From: an uncultured Alphaproteobacteria bacterium
Lineage (GTDB): Bacteria > Pseudomonadota > Alphaproteobacteria > Sphingomonadales > Sphingomonadaceae
Assembly: GCA_903939555.1 (NCBI GenBank)
Contig: CAJAHV010000165.1
Span: forward strand, 1-5,996
Direction: 5' to 3'
Length of the DNA stretch: 5,996 bases
Position numbers and translations under genes: made by a program. Under the pieces are notes generated by a model. It saw nothing but the letters and a program-made list of their open reading frames with translations. It was not told the DNA's origin and ran no database searches. Shown piece after piece: positions 1 through 5,996 of this stretch (its first letter is position 1; every line of letters starts with the position of its first letter).

Positions 1-509
1 AAGTCGGCGATGCCGCTACCGCCCGGCCGCTGCTTGATACGCTCGCCAAGGATGGCCCCAAGGGCTACCGCCCGCTGGCGCAGATGATGCAGGCTGCCGA
101 TGCGGTGGCTGCCGGCGATATCGCCAAGGCGACAAGGCTGCTCGATGCAGTCGCCGCCGACACAGCGCAACCGCAACCGTTGCGCGATGTCGCGACGATA
201 AAGTCGGTGCGGCTCAAATTTGACACGGTGCCGGCGGCCACCGTGGTTTCCCGGCTGAAGCCCTTTGCCGTGCCGGGAAATCCGTGGTTCGGCATTGCCG
301 CCGAAATGACGGCGCTCGCCCATGTGAAGGCGGGCAAGCCCGACATGGCGAAGCCGTTGCTCATCGCTGTGGTGCGCGATGCTAGCCAGCCGGGCAGTCT
401 GCGCAACCGCGCCGCGCAACTGGCCTTGTCATTGGGCGTCGAAACGACAGCATTGCGGCCAGCGGAGGCAATTACTGCCGAACCGGCTGCCCCTGCTGCT
501 GCCAAATAA
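1..509 (+). CDS. TPR-like protein, YfgM/CpoB type, 3' part only
   Basis: This is the C-terminal part (168 complete codons) of a gene that begins before the window; the first full codon is at position 3 and the stop is TAA at 507-509. The frame is open to the window edge, so the ATG at 84 is internal. The product is helical and alanine-rich with TPR-like helix pairs, e.g. the stretch reading AADAVAAGDIAKATRLLDAV and, later, NPWFGIAAEMTALAHVKAGK followed by LLIAVVRDASQPGSLRNRAA. The pattern G-x-W-x-x-x-A-x-E, then xxAG, then an 'R.RAAQLALSLG' ending is typical of the TPR_21/YfgM family, an inner-membrane protein that in E. coli associates with the SecYEG translocon and periplasmic chaperones. 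The N-terminal membrane anchor expected of that family would lie outside the window. It ends in a low-complexity Ala/Pro tail. It sits 10 nt before bamB, the same order as yfgM-bamB in gammaproteobacteria, which supports the call. The exact family is inferred; a generic TPR protein is the alternative. Confidence 0.75.
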   Translation, partial: VGDAATARPLLDTLAKDGPKGYRPLAQMMQAADAVAAGDIAKATRLLDAVAADTAQPQPLRDVATIKSVRLKFDTVPAATVVSRLKPFAVPGNPWFGIAAEMTALAHVKAGKPDMAKPLLIAVVRDASQPGSLRNRAAQLALSLGVETTALRPAEAITAEPAAPAAAK

Positions 510-512
510 GGG
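508..512 (+). promoter_or_regulatory. Ribosome binding site for the bamB GTG start
   Basis: AAGGG overlaps the TAA stop of the upstream TPR gene and lies 7 nt before a GTG at 520. It supports the GTG start over the much earlier in-frame ATG at 379, which lies inside the TPR gene and would put about 47 extra residues in front of the lipoprotein signal. The overlap with the upstream stop suggests coupled translation. Confidence 0.5.
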
Positions 513-519
513 CCCTGCT

Positions 520-1845
520 GTGACCAAGCCACTTGTCGGATTTATTGTCTTGGCGGCGCTGGCGTTGGGGAGTTGCGGGATTCTAAAGCCCGGCAAGAAG
601 CCTGGAACGCCGACGGTGGGCGAACGCATCCCGGTGCTCAATTATGAATCACGCGCCGTTGCCGAACCGGAGCTTCAAGATCTTGCCATCGTCCTGCCGA
701 TTGCTGAAACCAATGTCGAATGGACCCAGGCTGGCGGCTCGGCTTCCAAAAGCAATGGTCAGCTAACCCTGCCCGAAACCATCACGCGCGGCTGGAGCGC
801 GTCGATCGGGCAGGGCAGCAGCGGCACCCGCCGGCTCAATGCCGGGCCGATCATCATGGCCGGCAAGCTGTACACCATGGATACCGCCGGGGAAGTCCGC
901 GCCTTCGATGCGCGAACCGGGCAACAATTGTGGGCCGCGCGCATCACTGTGCCCAAGAAAAACAGCAATGCTGCCTTTGGCGGCGGGGTCGGCGCCGCCG
1001 ATGGCCGCGTCTTCGCCACCACAGGCTATGGCATTGTCGCGGCATTCGATGCCACCACCGGCACCGAGATCTGGCGCCAGACGATGGCGACACCGCTGCG
1101 CGGTGCCCCCACCGTTGCCGGCAACCGCCTGTTCGTGCTCACGCAGGACAATCAACTCTTCGCCCTCAGCGCCGACAAGGGCGAGGCGCTGTGGAATGTA
1201 TCGGGCACGGTCGAAGTCGCTGGCCTGCTCGGTGCCGCCAGCCCTGCCGTTGCACTGGACACCGTGGTCGTGGGTTTTTCCAGTGGCGAATTGAATGCCC
1301 TGCGCGCCGAAAACGGCCGCACCGTCTGGTCTGACGCGCTGGCCCGAACCGGCCGATCGACTGCCATGGCGGCATTGTCGGATATCGACGCTTCGCCGGT
1401 TGTCGATCGCGGCCGTGTCTATGCCATCGGCCATGGCGGCCGTATGGCAGCGCTCGAACTTGCGACGGGGCAACGCGTCTGGGAACGTAACTTTGCCGGG
1501 ACCTCGACACCCTGGGTGGCGGGCGAATTTGTCTTTCTGGTCACCACCGAAGGCGAAGTTGTCTGCCTGACCCGCGGCGAGGGCAAGGTGCGCTGGGTCT
1601 ATCAACTCCAGCATTACCGCAAGCCAAAGAAAAAGGCCGATCCGATCCAGTGGTCGGGTCCGGTACTGGCGTCGGACCAGTTGATTGTGGTCGGCTCCAA
1701 CAAGGAAATGGTGACCATTTCGCCCTATACCGGCAAGCTGATCCGCACCACCAAGCTGGGTGCCGCAGCCTTCCTGCCGCCAATCGTGGCGGGCAACATG
1801 GCCTATGTGCTGACCGATGACGGCAAGGTAACCGCGTATCGTTGA
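520..1845 (+). CDS. bamB: Outer membrane protein assembly factor BamB (lipoprotein, PQQ-type beta-propeller)
   Basis: 441 residues from a GTG start. BamB is the propeller lipoprotein of the BAM complex; it faces the periplasm, is anchored in the outer membrane, and helps BamA insert beta-barrel proteins. The N-terminus is a clear lipoprotein signal: Lys3, a hydrophobic core, and the lipobox LGSC with the lipidated Cys at residue 19. Residue +2 is Gly, not Asp, which fits outer-membrane sorting. From about residue 110 the protein has regularly spaced blade motifs ending in an aliphatic/AxxG..W pattern, at residues 124-138, 171-185, 211-225, 256-270, 307-321 and 345-359 (Trp at 138, 185, 225, 270, 321, 359), a weaker one at 395-409, and a closing strand at 435-441; this fits an eight-bladed propeller. 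The segment DIDASPVV (288-295) resembles the conserved D-x-D-x-x-P of BamB. A PQQ-dependent dehydrogenase is unlikely: the protein is too short and lies next to der. Length is somewhat above the roughly 390 of the E. coli protein, mainly because of the linker at 20-80. No sign of damage. Confidence 0.93.
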   Translation: MTKPLVGFIVLAALALGSCGILKPGKKPGTPTVGERIPVLNYESRAVAEPELQDLAIVLPIAETNVEWTQAGGSASKSNGQLTLPETITRGWSASIGQGSSGTRRLNAGPIIMAGKLYTMDTAGEVRAFDARTGQQLWAARITVPKKNSNAAFGGGVGAADGRVFATTGYGIVAAFDATTGTEIWRQTMATPLRGAPTVAGNRLFVLTQDNQLFALSADKGEALWNVSGTVEVAGLLGAASPAVALDTVVVGFSSGELNALRAENGRTVWSDALARTGRSTAMAALSDIDASPVVDRGRVYAIGHGGRMAALELATGQRVWERNFAGTSTPWVAGEFVFLVTTEGEVVCLTRGEGKVRWVYQLQHYRKPKKKADPIQWSGPVLASDQLIVVGSNKEMVTISPYTGKLIRTTKLGAAAFLPPIVAGNMAYVLTDDGKVTAYR

Positions 1846-1869
1846 TGGCCGGATGCCGCCGGCTCTGCT

Positions 1870-1874
1870 AGGGG
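1870..1874 (+). promoter_or_regulatory. Ribosome binding site for der
   Basis: AGGGG lies 7 nt upstream of the ATG at 1882. It favours that ATG over the in-frame ATG at 1897, which would begin the protein at MPRVAIVG. The two choices differ by only five residues and both keep the first P-loop whole. Confidence 0.45.
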
Positions 1875-1881
1875 CGACGGC

Positions 1882-3282
1882 ATGTCCAGTGAATCAATGC
1901 CCCGGGTTGCCATCGTCGGTCGCCCAAATGTCGGCAAATCGACGCTCTTCAACCGCCTCGTCGGCCGCAAGCTGGCGCTGGTCGACGACACGCCTGGCGT
2001 CACGCGTGATCGCCGCGAAGGGCTGGCACGGCTCTTCGATCTCAAATTCACCGTCGTCGATACCGCCGGCTTCGAAGATGCCGATGCCGCCTCGCTCGCC
2101 GGGCGCATGCGGCAACAGACCGATGCCGCAGTGGGTGATGCCGTTGTCGCGCTGCTGGTCTTCGATGCCCGCGCCGGGGTGACGCCGCTCGACAAGCATT
2201 TTGCCGACTGGCTGCGCCGCCGCGGCACGCCGCTGATCCTGGTCGCCAACAAGGCCGAGGGCAGGGCCGGCGAGCTCGGCGTCGCCGAAAGCTATGCGCT
2301 GGGCCTGGGCGATCCGGTGCAGATTTCCGCCGAACATGGCGAAGGCATGGCTGATCTCTATGAAGTGCTGATGCCCTTCGTCGATGCCGAACTACCGGAA
2401 CCTGTCGATGTCGACGATTTGCCGGCCGAAATGCCGGATGTGCCCGAGGGGCCGATGAAGATGGCTATCGTCGGCCGCCCCAACGCCGGCAAATCGACGC
2501 TGATCAATACCCTGCTTGGCGAACAGCGCCTCGTCGTCGGGCCCGAAGCCGGCATCACCCGCGATTCGATCGCCATTCCCTGGGATTATCACGGCCTGCC
2601 GGTGCGGCTGGTCGACACTGCCGGCCTGCGCAAGCGCGCCAAGGTCAGCGACAAGCTCGAACGCATGTCGGCGGCCGATACCAAGCTCGCCGTGGATTTC
2701 GCCGAAGTCGTGGTTTTGCTGCTCGATGCGACGCTGGGGCTCGAGGCGCAGGACTTGCGAATCGCCGACATGGTGCTGTCGGAAGGCCGAGCCTTGGTCA
2801 TCGCACTTAATAAGTGGGATGTCGCGCACGACCAGTCGTCGCTGTTCCAGGGTGTCCGAAAGGCGCTTGACGATGGCCTGTCGCAGATCCGCGGCGTGCC
2901 GCTGGTGGCGATTTCGGGGCAGACCGGCAAGGGGCTCGATCTGCTGATGAAGGCGACCACCGAAGCCCGCGAAAAATGGTCGCGGCGCGTACCCACCGCC
3001 GGGCTCAACCGCTGGTTCGAATCGGCGCTAGACCGCAACCCGCCGCCGGCGGCGGGCGGCACGCGCATCAAGCTGCGCTATGTCACCCAGGTGGCGGCGC
3101 GGCCGCCGACCTTCCTGATCTTCGGCAACCGCACCGAAGACCTGCCTGCCAGCTATGGCCGGTACCTCGTCAACAGCCTGCGCGACGATCTCGATTTCGA
3201 AGGCGTACCGATCCGTCTGAGCTTTCGCGGCAGCAAGAACCCGTTCAAGGCCCCCCCACGCGGCCGCAACGAAAAGCGCTGA
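1882..3282 (+). CDS. der: Ribosome biogenesis GTPase Der (EngA)
   Basis: 466 residues, complete. Der is an essential cytoplasmic GTPase with two tandem G domains that acts in maturation of the 50S ribosomal subunit. First G domain: P-loop GRPNVGKS (13-20), G2 Thr41 in GVTRD, G3 DTAG (60-63), G4 NKAE (123-126), G5 around SAEHG (149-153). A short acidic linker (about 171-190) leads to the second G domain: GRPNAGKS (198-205), G2 Thr226 in GITRD, DTAG (245-248), NKWD (310-313), G5 SGQTG (345-349). A KH-like domain (about 365-455) includes the characteristic KLRYVTQ and RPPTF segments (397-410), and the protein ends in a short basic tail. Length is close to that usual for the family. It lies 36 nt after bamB, the common bamB-der arrangement, and is probably in the same transcript. 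One variation: G4 of the first domain has Glu where the textbook NKxD has Asp. I believe this form occurs in alphaproteobacterial Der, but could not check it. A run of seven C at 3251-3257 lies near the 3' end and leaves the frame intact. Confidence 0.98.
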   Translation: MSSESMPRVAIVGRPNVGKSTLFNRLVGRKLALVDDTPGVTRDRREGLARLFDLKFTVVDTAGFEDADAASLAGRMRQQTDAAVGDAVVALLVFDARAGVTPLDKHFADWLRRRGTPLILVANKAEGRAGELGVAESYALGLGDPVQISAEHGEGMADLYEVLMPFVDAELPEPVDVDDLPAEMPDVPEGPMKMAIVGRPNAGKSTLINTLLGEQRLVVGPEAGITRDSIAIPWDYHGLPVRLVDTAGLRKRAKVSDKLERMSAADTKLAVDFAEVVVLLLDATLGLEAQDLRIADMVLSEGRALVIALNKWDVAHDQSSLFQGVRKALDDGLSQIRGVPLVAISGQTGKGLDLLMKATTEAREKWSRRVPTAGLNRWFESALDRNPPPAAGGTRIKLRYVTQVAARPPTFLIFGNRTEDLPASYGRYLVNSLRDDLDFEGVPIRLSFRGSKNPFKAPPRGRNEKR

Positions 3283-3406
3283 ACGGGGCAGCTGCCGGCG
3301 TTGGTGTTCGCTGCGACGAGAACCTTGCTCCTGCAGTGAACTTATTGAATTAATTGGCTTGGCCTTGAACCGGCGCCGGTGAATCGGCCATTCTTCATCG
3401 GGCAGT

Positions 3407-3427
3407 GATGGCGATCGGCCATCTTTT
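3407..3427 (+). terminator. Weak intrinsic terminator candidate after der
   Basis: A perfect 6-bp stem, GATGGC (3407-3412) with GCCATC (3418-3423), encloses a 5-nt loop and is followed at once by TTTT (3424-3427). The stem is short and the T tract minimal, so termination may be partial. It is 125 nt past the der stop and before the AT-rich region that precedes the next gene, the expected place for the end of the TPR-bamB-der transcript. Confidence 0.4.
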
Positions 3428-3447
3428 GCGCAGGCTTGCCGCTGCGC
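3428..3447 (+). repeat. Inverted repeat (GC-rich hairpin)
   Basis: GCGCAG (3428-3433) is the exact reverse complement of CTGCGC (3442-3447), with an 8-nt loop. It directly follows the T tract of the terminator candidate and has no T tract of its own. It could strengthen termination, or stabilise the 3' end of the der transcript. The inverted repeat is seen; the role is inferred. Confidence 0.4.
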
Positions 3448-3477
3448 GTTAACTAACATTACTTTACACGAATCGGC

Positions 3478-3505
3478 TTGTTTTTAGCAATCTATTCACT
3501 ATTCT
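3478..3505 (+). promoter_or_regulatory. Candidate promoter for the autotransporter gene
   Basis: Within an AT-rich stretch (about 3448-3535) in otherwise GC-rich DNA, TTGTTT (3478-3483) and TATTCT (3500-3505) match the sigma-70 hexamers at 4 of 6 positions each, with 16-nt spacing. An alternative -35-like TTTACA lies at 3463-3468 but lacks a good partner. The location, after the likely end of the housekeeping transcript and about 50 nt before the next ATG, is right for a promoter. The hexamers are weak, and sphingomonad promoters often diverge from this consensus. Confidence 0.3.
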
Positions 3506-3512
3506 GTCGTCT

Positions 3513-3528
3513 TTAATCCTGTGATTAA
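3513..3528 (+). promoter_or_regulatory. Inverted repeat upstream of the autotransporter start, operator or 5'-UTR hairpin
   Basis: TTAATC (3513-3518) and GATTAA (3523-3528) are perfect reverse complements around CTGT. The site ends 24 nt before the ATG at 3553 and would sit near the transcription start if the promoter candidate is right. It could be an operator for a dimeric repressor or a weak AU-rich hairpin. No regulator gene is visible in the window. Confidence 0.3.
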
Positions 3529-3552
3529 TACGTAGTGGATGTGGGGTGGCAT

Positions 3553-5996
3553 ATGGGCATTGCTGGATATCATGGTGCAATGTCGATTTTTGGCGCTGCG
3601 CTCACCCGATCTCTGCGTCTTGGGGTTTCGGCGTCCGGCCTTGCGCTGGCCGGAGTGGCGATTTCGCCGGCTTCGGCGCAAGTCCGTGATCTTGACGGCG
3701 CCACCGTCACCAGCGTCGGTTTCGGTTCTTTCACCGTCTATACCAACGGTATTTTCCAGGCGAACGTCCCTGGCGCTGGCGAGACTTATGCGGGTGCCAT
3801 GAATGACAGCGGCGGCATATTCGCACTGACCAAGGTGGGCGTTGGCACGCTGACCCTGACAGGGTCAGGCCTCAACACTTACAGCGGCCAGACAACGGTC
3901 AGCACCAGGGTTATTCGCGCCGGCGCGGCCAATGTGCTTTCGCCCAACTCGCGGTTGCGCATCAACAGCGGCAGTGTCGATCTCAATGGCTTCGACCAGC
4001 GCATTGCCGGGCTTGCCGGGGTCGGAGCCATCGACGCTGGCGCTGGCACCACGGTTCTGACCATCGAAAACAACGCTGAAACAAATTCGCATTCTGGTGT
4101 GATCAGCGGGGACCTCAAGATCATCAAAAATGGTGCGGGAGTGCAAAATCTGGCAGGCGCCAGCACCTTTACCGGTGGCGTCGAGGTGAACGGTGGCACC
4201 CTTGGTTATGGCAGTAACCTGGCCTTCGGAACCGGGACCGTGACCTTCAACTCGGCGGCCATGTTTTCGCCGATGAACAATGAGCGCATTATCGCCAACA
4301 ATATCTCACTCGGGGCTGTGATCACCTATAACGGCGTCGCTTCCACGCTTGCCGGTGTCATTTCCGGCACCGGCAGCATTACCAAGCTGGGAAACAACAT
4401 TCTCACCTTGACCAACGCTGGTAATAATTTTTCGGGTGGCCTCCTGTTTGCGGCGGGTCAGATCAATTTCTCCGATGGTGCGCTGGGCACCGGCGTGATC
4501 ACCACCACGGCACGGCAGGTGACCCTGGGGACGCTGGATACGTCGGCTGAAATTGACAACGGCATCGTGCTTGGAGGCCAAGTGAATTTCGAACTGCCCG
4601 ACGCCCCGGGGAGCCTTGGGCTTCTCGGCGCTATCTCTGGTGTCGGCAGCCTGTTCCTCAAGACAGGATCGGGCATGCTCGCTCTTTCAGGGGCCAACAG
4701 CTATACGGGCGGCACGCTCCTTGGTGTCGGCACGTTGGGGTTGCTGAATTCGGCGGCGGCCGGCACGGGCGGCATTTCTTTCGCGGGCACCACGCGTGGC
4801 CTGGTGGCGCTCGTCGATAATCTTGATGTTGCGAACAACCTCTTCACGCAAATCAATGCCGGTATCGATACACGCGGCTTCGACATGACACTTTCGGGTG
4901 TCATCAGTGATACGAACCCGGTCAATGTCGGCGGCCTGAACAAACTGGGCGTGGGAACGCTGACGCTGACAGGCGCCAATACCTACACCGCCGCGACAAC
5001 GGTTTCGGCCGGCCGAATCGATGTGAATGGCAGCATCGTCAGCGCCACTACGGTCAACAATGGCGCCACGCTCGGCGGTGCCGGCACGATCGCAGGCCCG
5101 GTCACCATCCTTGATGGCGGCATCCTGTCACCGGGCAAGCTGGTTGGCACGCTAAAGGTCGGGGCGCTGACGCTCAGCAGCGCGTCGATCCTGGACTGGG
5201 AATTCGGTTCGCCGAACACCATCGGTGGCCCGTCGAACGACCTTGTCATCGTCAATGGCAATCTGGTTCTCGACGGCATACTCAATGTCACGCAAAGCGC
5301 GGGTGGCGATTTTAACGCCGGCATATACGAGATATTTCAGTATGATGGCGCGTTGACCGATAATATTCTCACCGTTGGTTCGCCGCTGCCCAATGGCCAT
5401 ACCGGCTTTGTTCAGGCTGGTCTGGTACAGGGTCAGGTCAACCTCATCGTCATCAATTCGCCAACTCTGCTGCTGTTTTGGGATGGTGCCGATGGCATCG
5501 GCAACGGAGTCAGCAGTGGCGGTTCCGGTACCTGGGGCCCACTGACCAGCAATTGGACCGGCGCTGCCCCGAGCATGCTCAACACCAACTGGCAGAGCAC
5601 CATCGGTATCTTCCAGGGTGCAGCGGGCACTGTGACCATTGACGGACCGCAGGCTTTCGAGATGCTGCAGTTCGCCATCGATGGCTATACGCTCGCGCCC
5701 GGTGCTGCCGGCTCGCTGACCACGGCCGGCGCGGGCGTCTTGTTCGCCGCAACCGGCGCCAATGTGACGATCGCCGCGCCGATTACCGGCGCTGGCTCGA
5801 TCATCAAGCAGGGCGGCGGCTCGGTCACGCTCACCGCCAGCAACAGCTATGCCGGTGGCACCGACCTGCAACTCGGCACGATCATTGCCGGCAGTGACAA
5901 CGCCTTGGGCGCCGGTGCACTGGTGATGACGGGCGGCACGACGCTGGCGGCAGGCGCCAGCAACCTGACGCTTGCCAACGCCATCACGACGGCGGG
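3553..5996 (+). CDS. Large autotransporter-type surface protein with PATR beta-strand repeats, 3' end outside window
   Basis: 814 codons, open to the window end. The N-terminus has basic residues (Arg19, Arg22), a hydrophobic core (about 24-38) and a PASA-Q signal-peptidase site, cleaving after Ala42. The rest is rich in Gly, Thr, Asn and Ala, has no cysteine, and carries six autotransporter-associated beta-strand repeats (type LTLTGxNTYSGGTTV) near residues 92, 191, 276, 369, 463 and 751; this predicts a right-handed beta-helix passenger displayed at the surface. Residues 508-634 look like a passenger cap (GGILSPGK, TLKVGALTL, IVNGNLVLDG), followed at 643-714 by a WDG / GTW / NWT / GTVTIDG / LQFAIDGYTL module that commonly opens such passengers. 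The C-terminal beta-barrel needed to confirm a type Va autotransporter is not in view, so a barrel-less repeat protein is possible. ATG 3553 is chosen because GGGG (3543-3546) lies 6 nt ahead; ATG 3580 would give a more ordinary signal peptide. Probably its own transcript. Ligand unknown. Confidence 0.85.
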   Translation, partial: MGIAGYHGAMSIFGAALTRSLRLGVSASGLALAGVAISPASAQVRDLDGATVTSVGFGSFTVYTNGIFQANVPGAGETYAGAMNDSGGIFALTKVGVGTLTLTGSGLNTYSGQTTVSTRVIRAGAANVLSPNSRLRINSGSVDLNGFDQRIAGLAGVGAIDAGAGTTVLTIENNAETNSHSGVISGDLKIIKNGAGVQNLAGASTFTGGVEVNGGTLGYGSNLAFGTGTVTFNSAAMFSPMNNERIIANNISLGAVITYNGVASTLAGVISGTGSITKLGNNILTLTNAGNNFSGGLLFAAGQINFSDGALGTGVITTTARQVTLGTLDTSAEIDNGIVLGGQVNFELPDAPGSLGLLGAISGVGSLFLKTGSGMLALSGANSYTGGTLLGVGTLGLLNSAAAGTGGISFAGTTRGLVALVDNLDVANNLFTQINAGIDTRGFDMTLSGVISDTNPVNVGGLNKLGVGTLTLTGANTYTAATTVSAGRIDVNGSIVSATTVNNGATLGGAGTIAGPVTILDGGILSPGKLVGTLKVGALTLSSASILDWEFGSPNTIGGPSNDLVIVNGNLVLDGILNVTQSAGGDFNAGIYEIFQYDGALTDNILTVGSPLPNGHTGFVQAGLVQGQVNLIVINSPTLLLFWDGADGIGNGVSSGGSGTWGPLTSNWTGAAPSMLNTNWQSTIGIFQGAAGTVTIDGPQAFEMLQFAIDGYTLAPGAAGSLTTAGAGVLFAATGANVTIAAPITGAGSIIKQGGGSVTLTASNSYAGGTDLQLGTIIAGSDNALGAGALVMTGGTTLAAGASNLTLANAITTA
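3826..5892 (+). repeat. Six degenerate PATR-type repeats in the autotransporter passenger
   Basis: Repeat cores lie at 3826-3924, 4123-4203, 4378-4464, 4657-4737, 4939-5031 and 5803-5892. Each has the form [K/T]xGxGxLxLxGxNxYxGxTxVxxGxL, and most are preceded by a GxISGxGS-like strand (residues 182, 269, 360, 449, 743). Repeats 1 and 5 are the closest pair and share GVGTLTLTG exactly (residues 96-104 and 466-474); repeat 2 is the most degenerate. Successive starts are 99, 85, 93, 94 and then 288 residues apart, so the first five follow a period of roughly 93. The DNA copies differ, so this is old protein-level duplication rather than a recent tandem DNA repeat. Confidence 0.75.
5479..5694 (+). 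other. WDG/NWT module, apparent start of a second passenger unit
   Basis: Residues 643-714 hold four of the five Trp residues of the visible protein (643, 661, 668, 680) in the order WDG, GTW, NWT, then IFQGAAGTVTIDG and LQFAIDGYTL. I recognise this arrangement from the start of passengers in other alphaproteobacterial autotransporters. It is followed by a further PATR repeat at residue 751. A boundary between two fused or duplicated passengers is an inference. Confidence 0.5.

Noticed and set aside
379..519. In-frame N-terminal extension of bamB from the ATG at 379
   Set aside because: It overlaps the TPR gene for 131 nt, and the extra 47 residues would bury the lipoprotein signal and lipobox that begin cleanly at GTG 520.
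763..1614. 283-residue open frame on the minus strand opposite bamB
   Set aside because: It is antisense to a well-supported propeller gene. Its translation is low-complexity and has no recognisable motif; long antisense frames are expected in GC-rich coding DNA.
520..1845. PQQ-dependent alcohol dehydrogenase instead of BamB
   Set aside because: The length, lipobox, lack of dehydrogenase catalytic segments and position before der all favour BamB.
3251..3257. Run of seven C near the 3' end of der as a possible phase-variation tract
   Set aside because: The frame is intact, the run is short for a contingency locus, and der is expected to be essential, so switching is implausible.
3287..3296. 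GGCAGCTGCC palindrome just after the der stop as a terminator
   Set aside because: It has no loop and no following T tract; the structure at 3407-3427 is a better candidate.
3028..3459. 143-residue minus-strand frame covering the der 3' end and the intergenic region
   Set aside because: Most of it is antisense to the Der KH-like domain, and nothing in the intergenic part resembles a protein N-terminus.
5152..5871. 239-residue open frame on the minus strand opposite the autotransporter
   Set aside because: The + strand frame has coherent repeats and module structure through this region; the antisense product shows no family features.

Overview
The window looks like chromosome of a GC-rich alphaproteobacterium, most probably of the Sphingomonadales. 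That placement is inferred from the resemblance of the proteins and from the gene order; I could not run a search. All supported genes lie on the + strand.

Positions 1-3282 form a tightly packed housekeeping cluster. It holds the 3' end of a TPR-like (YfgM/CpoB-type) protein, then bamB (an outer-membrane lipoprotein with a PQQ-type beta-propeller, part of the BAM outer-membrane assembly machine), then der/engA (a double-GTPase for 50S ribosome assembly). Gaps are 10 and 36 nt, so co-transcription is likely. The yfgM-bamB-der order is the familiar proteobacterial arrangement. All three are intact in the window except the first, which is cut by the window start.

Positions 3283-3552 are non-coding. 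The proximal part has a weak terminator-like hairpin and a second GC-rich hairpin. The distal part is conspicuously AT-rich and has promoter-like hexamers and a 6-4-6 inverted repeat just ahead of the next start codon. This region appears to separate the housekeeping unit from an independently transcribed gene.

Positions 3553-5996 are the first 814 codons of a large open gene that runs off the window. It encodes a secreted, glycine-rich, cysteine-free protein with a Sec signal peptide and six autotransporter-associated beta-strand (PATR-type) repeats, and is probably a type V autotransporter adhesin or surface protein. Five repeats are spaced about 93 residues apart. They are followed by a cap-like segment and then by what looks like the start of a second passenger module. 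The C-terminal beta-barrel expected for this family is not in the window. If it exists, its insertion would depend on the BAM machine to which the upstream bamB product belongs, but there is no sign that the two loci are co-regulated.

I found no RNA genes, mobile elements, CRISPR arrays or clearly novel multigene system. The autotransporter and its upstream region are the parts most worth a second look.
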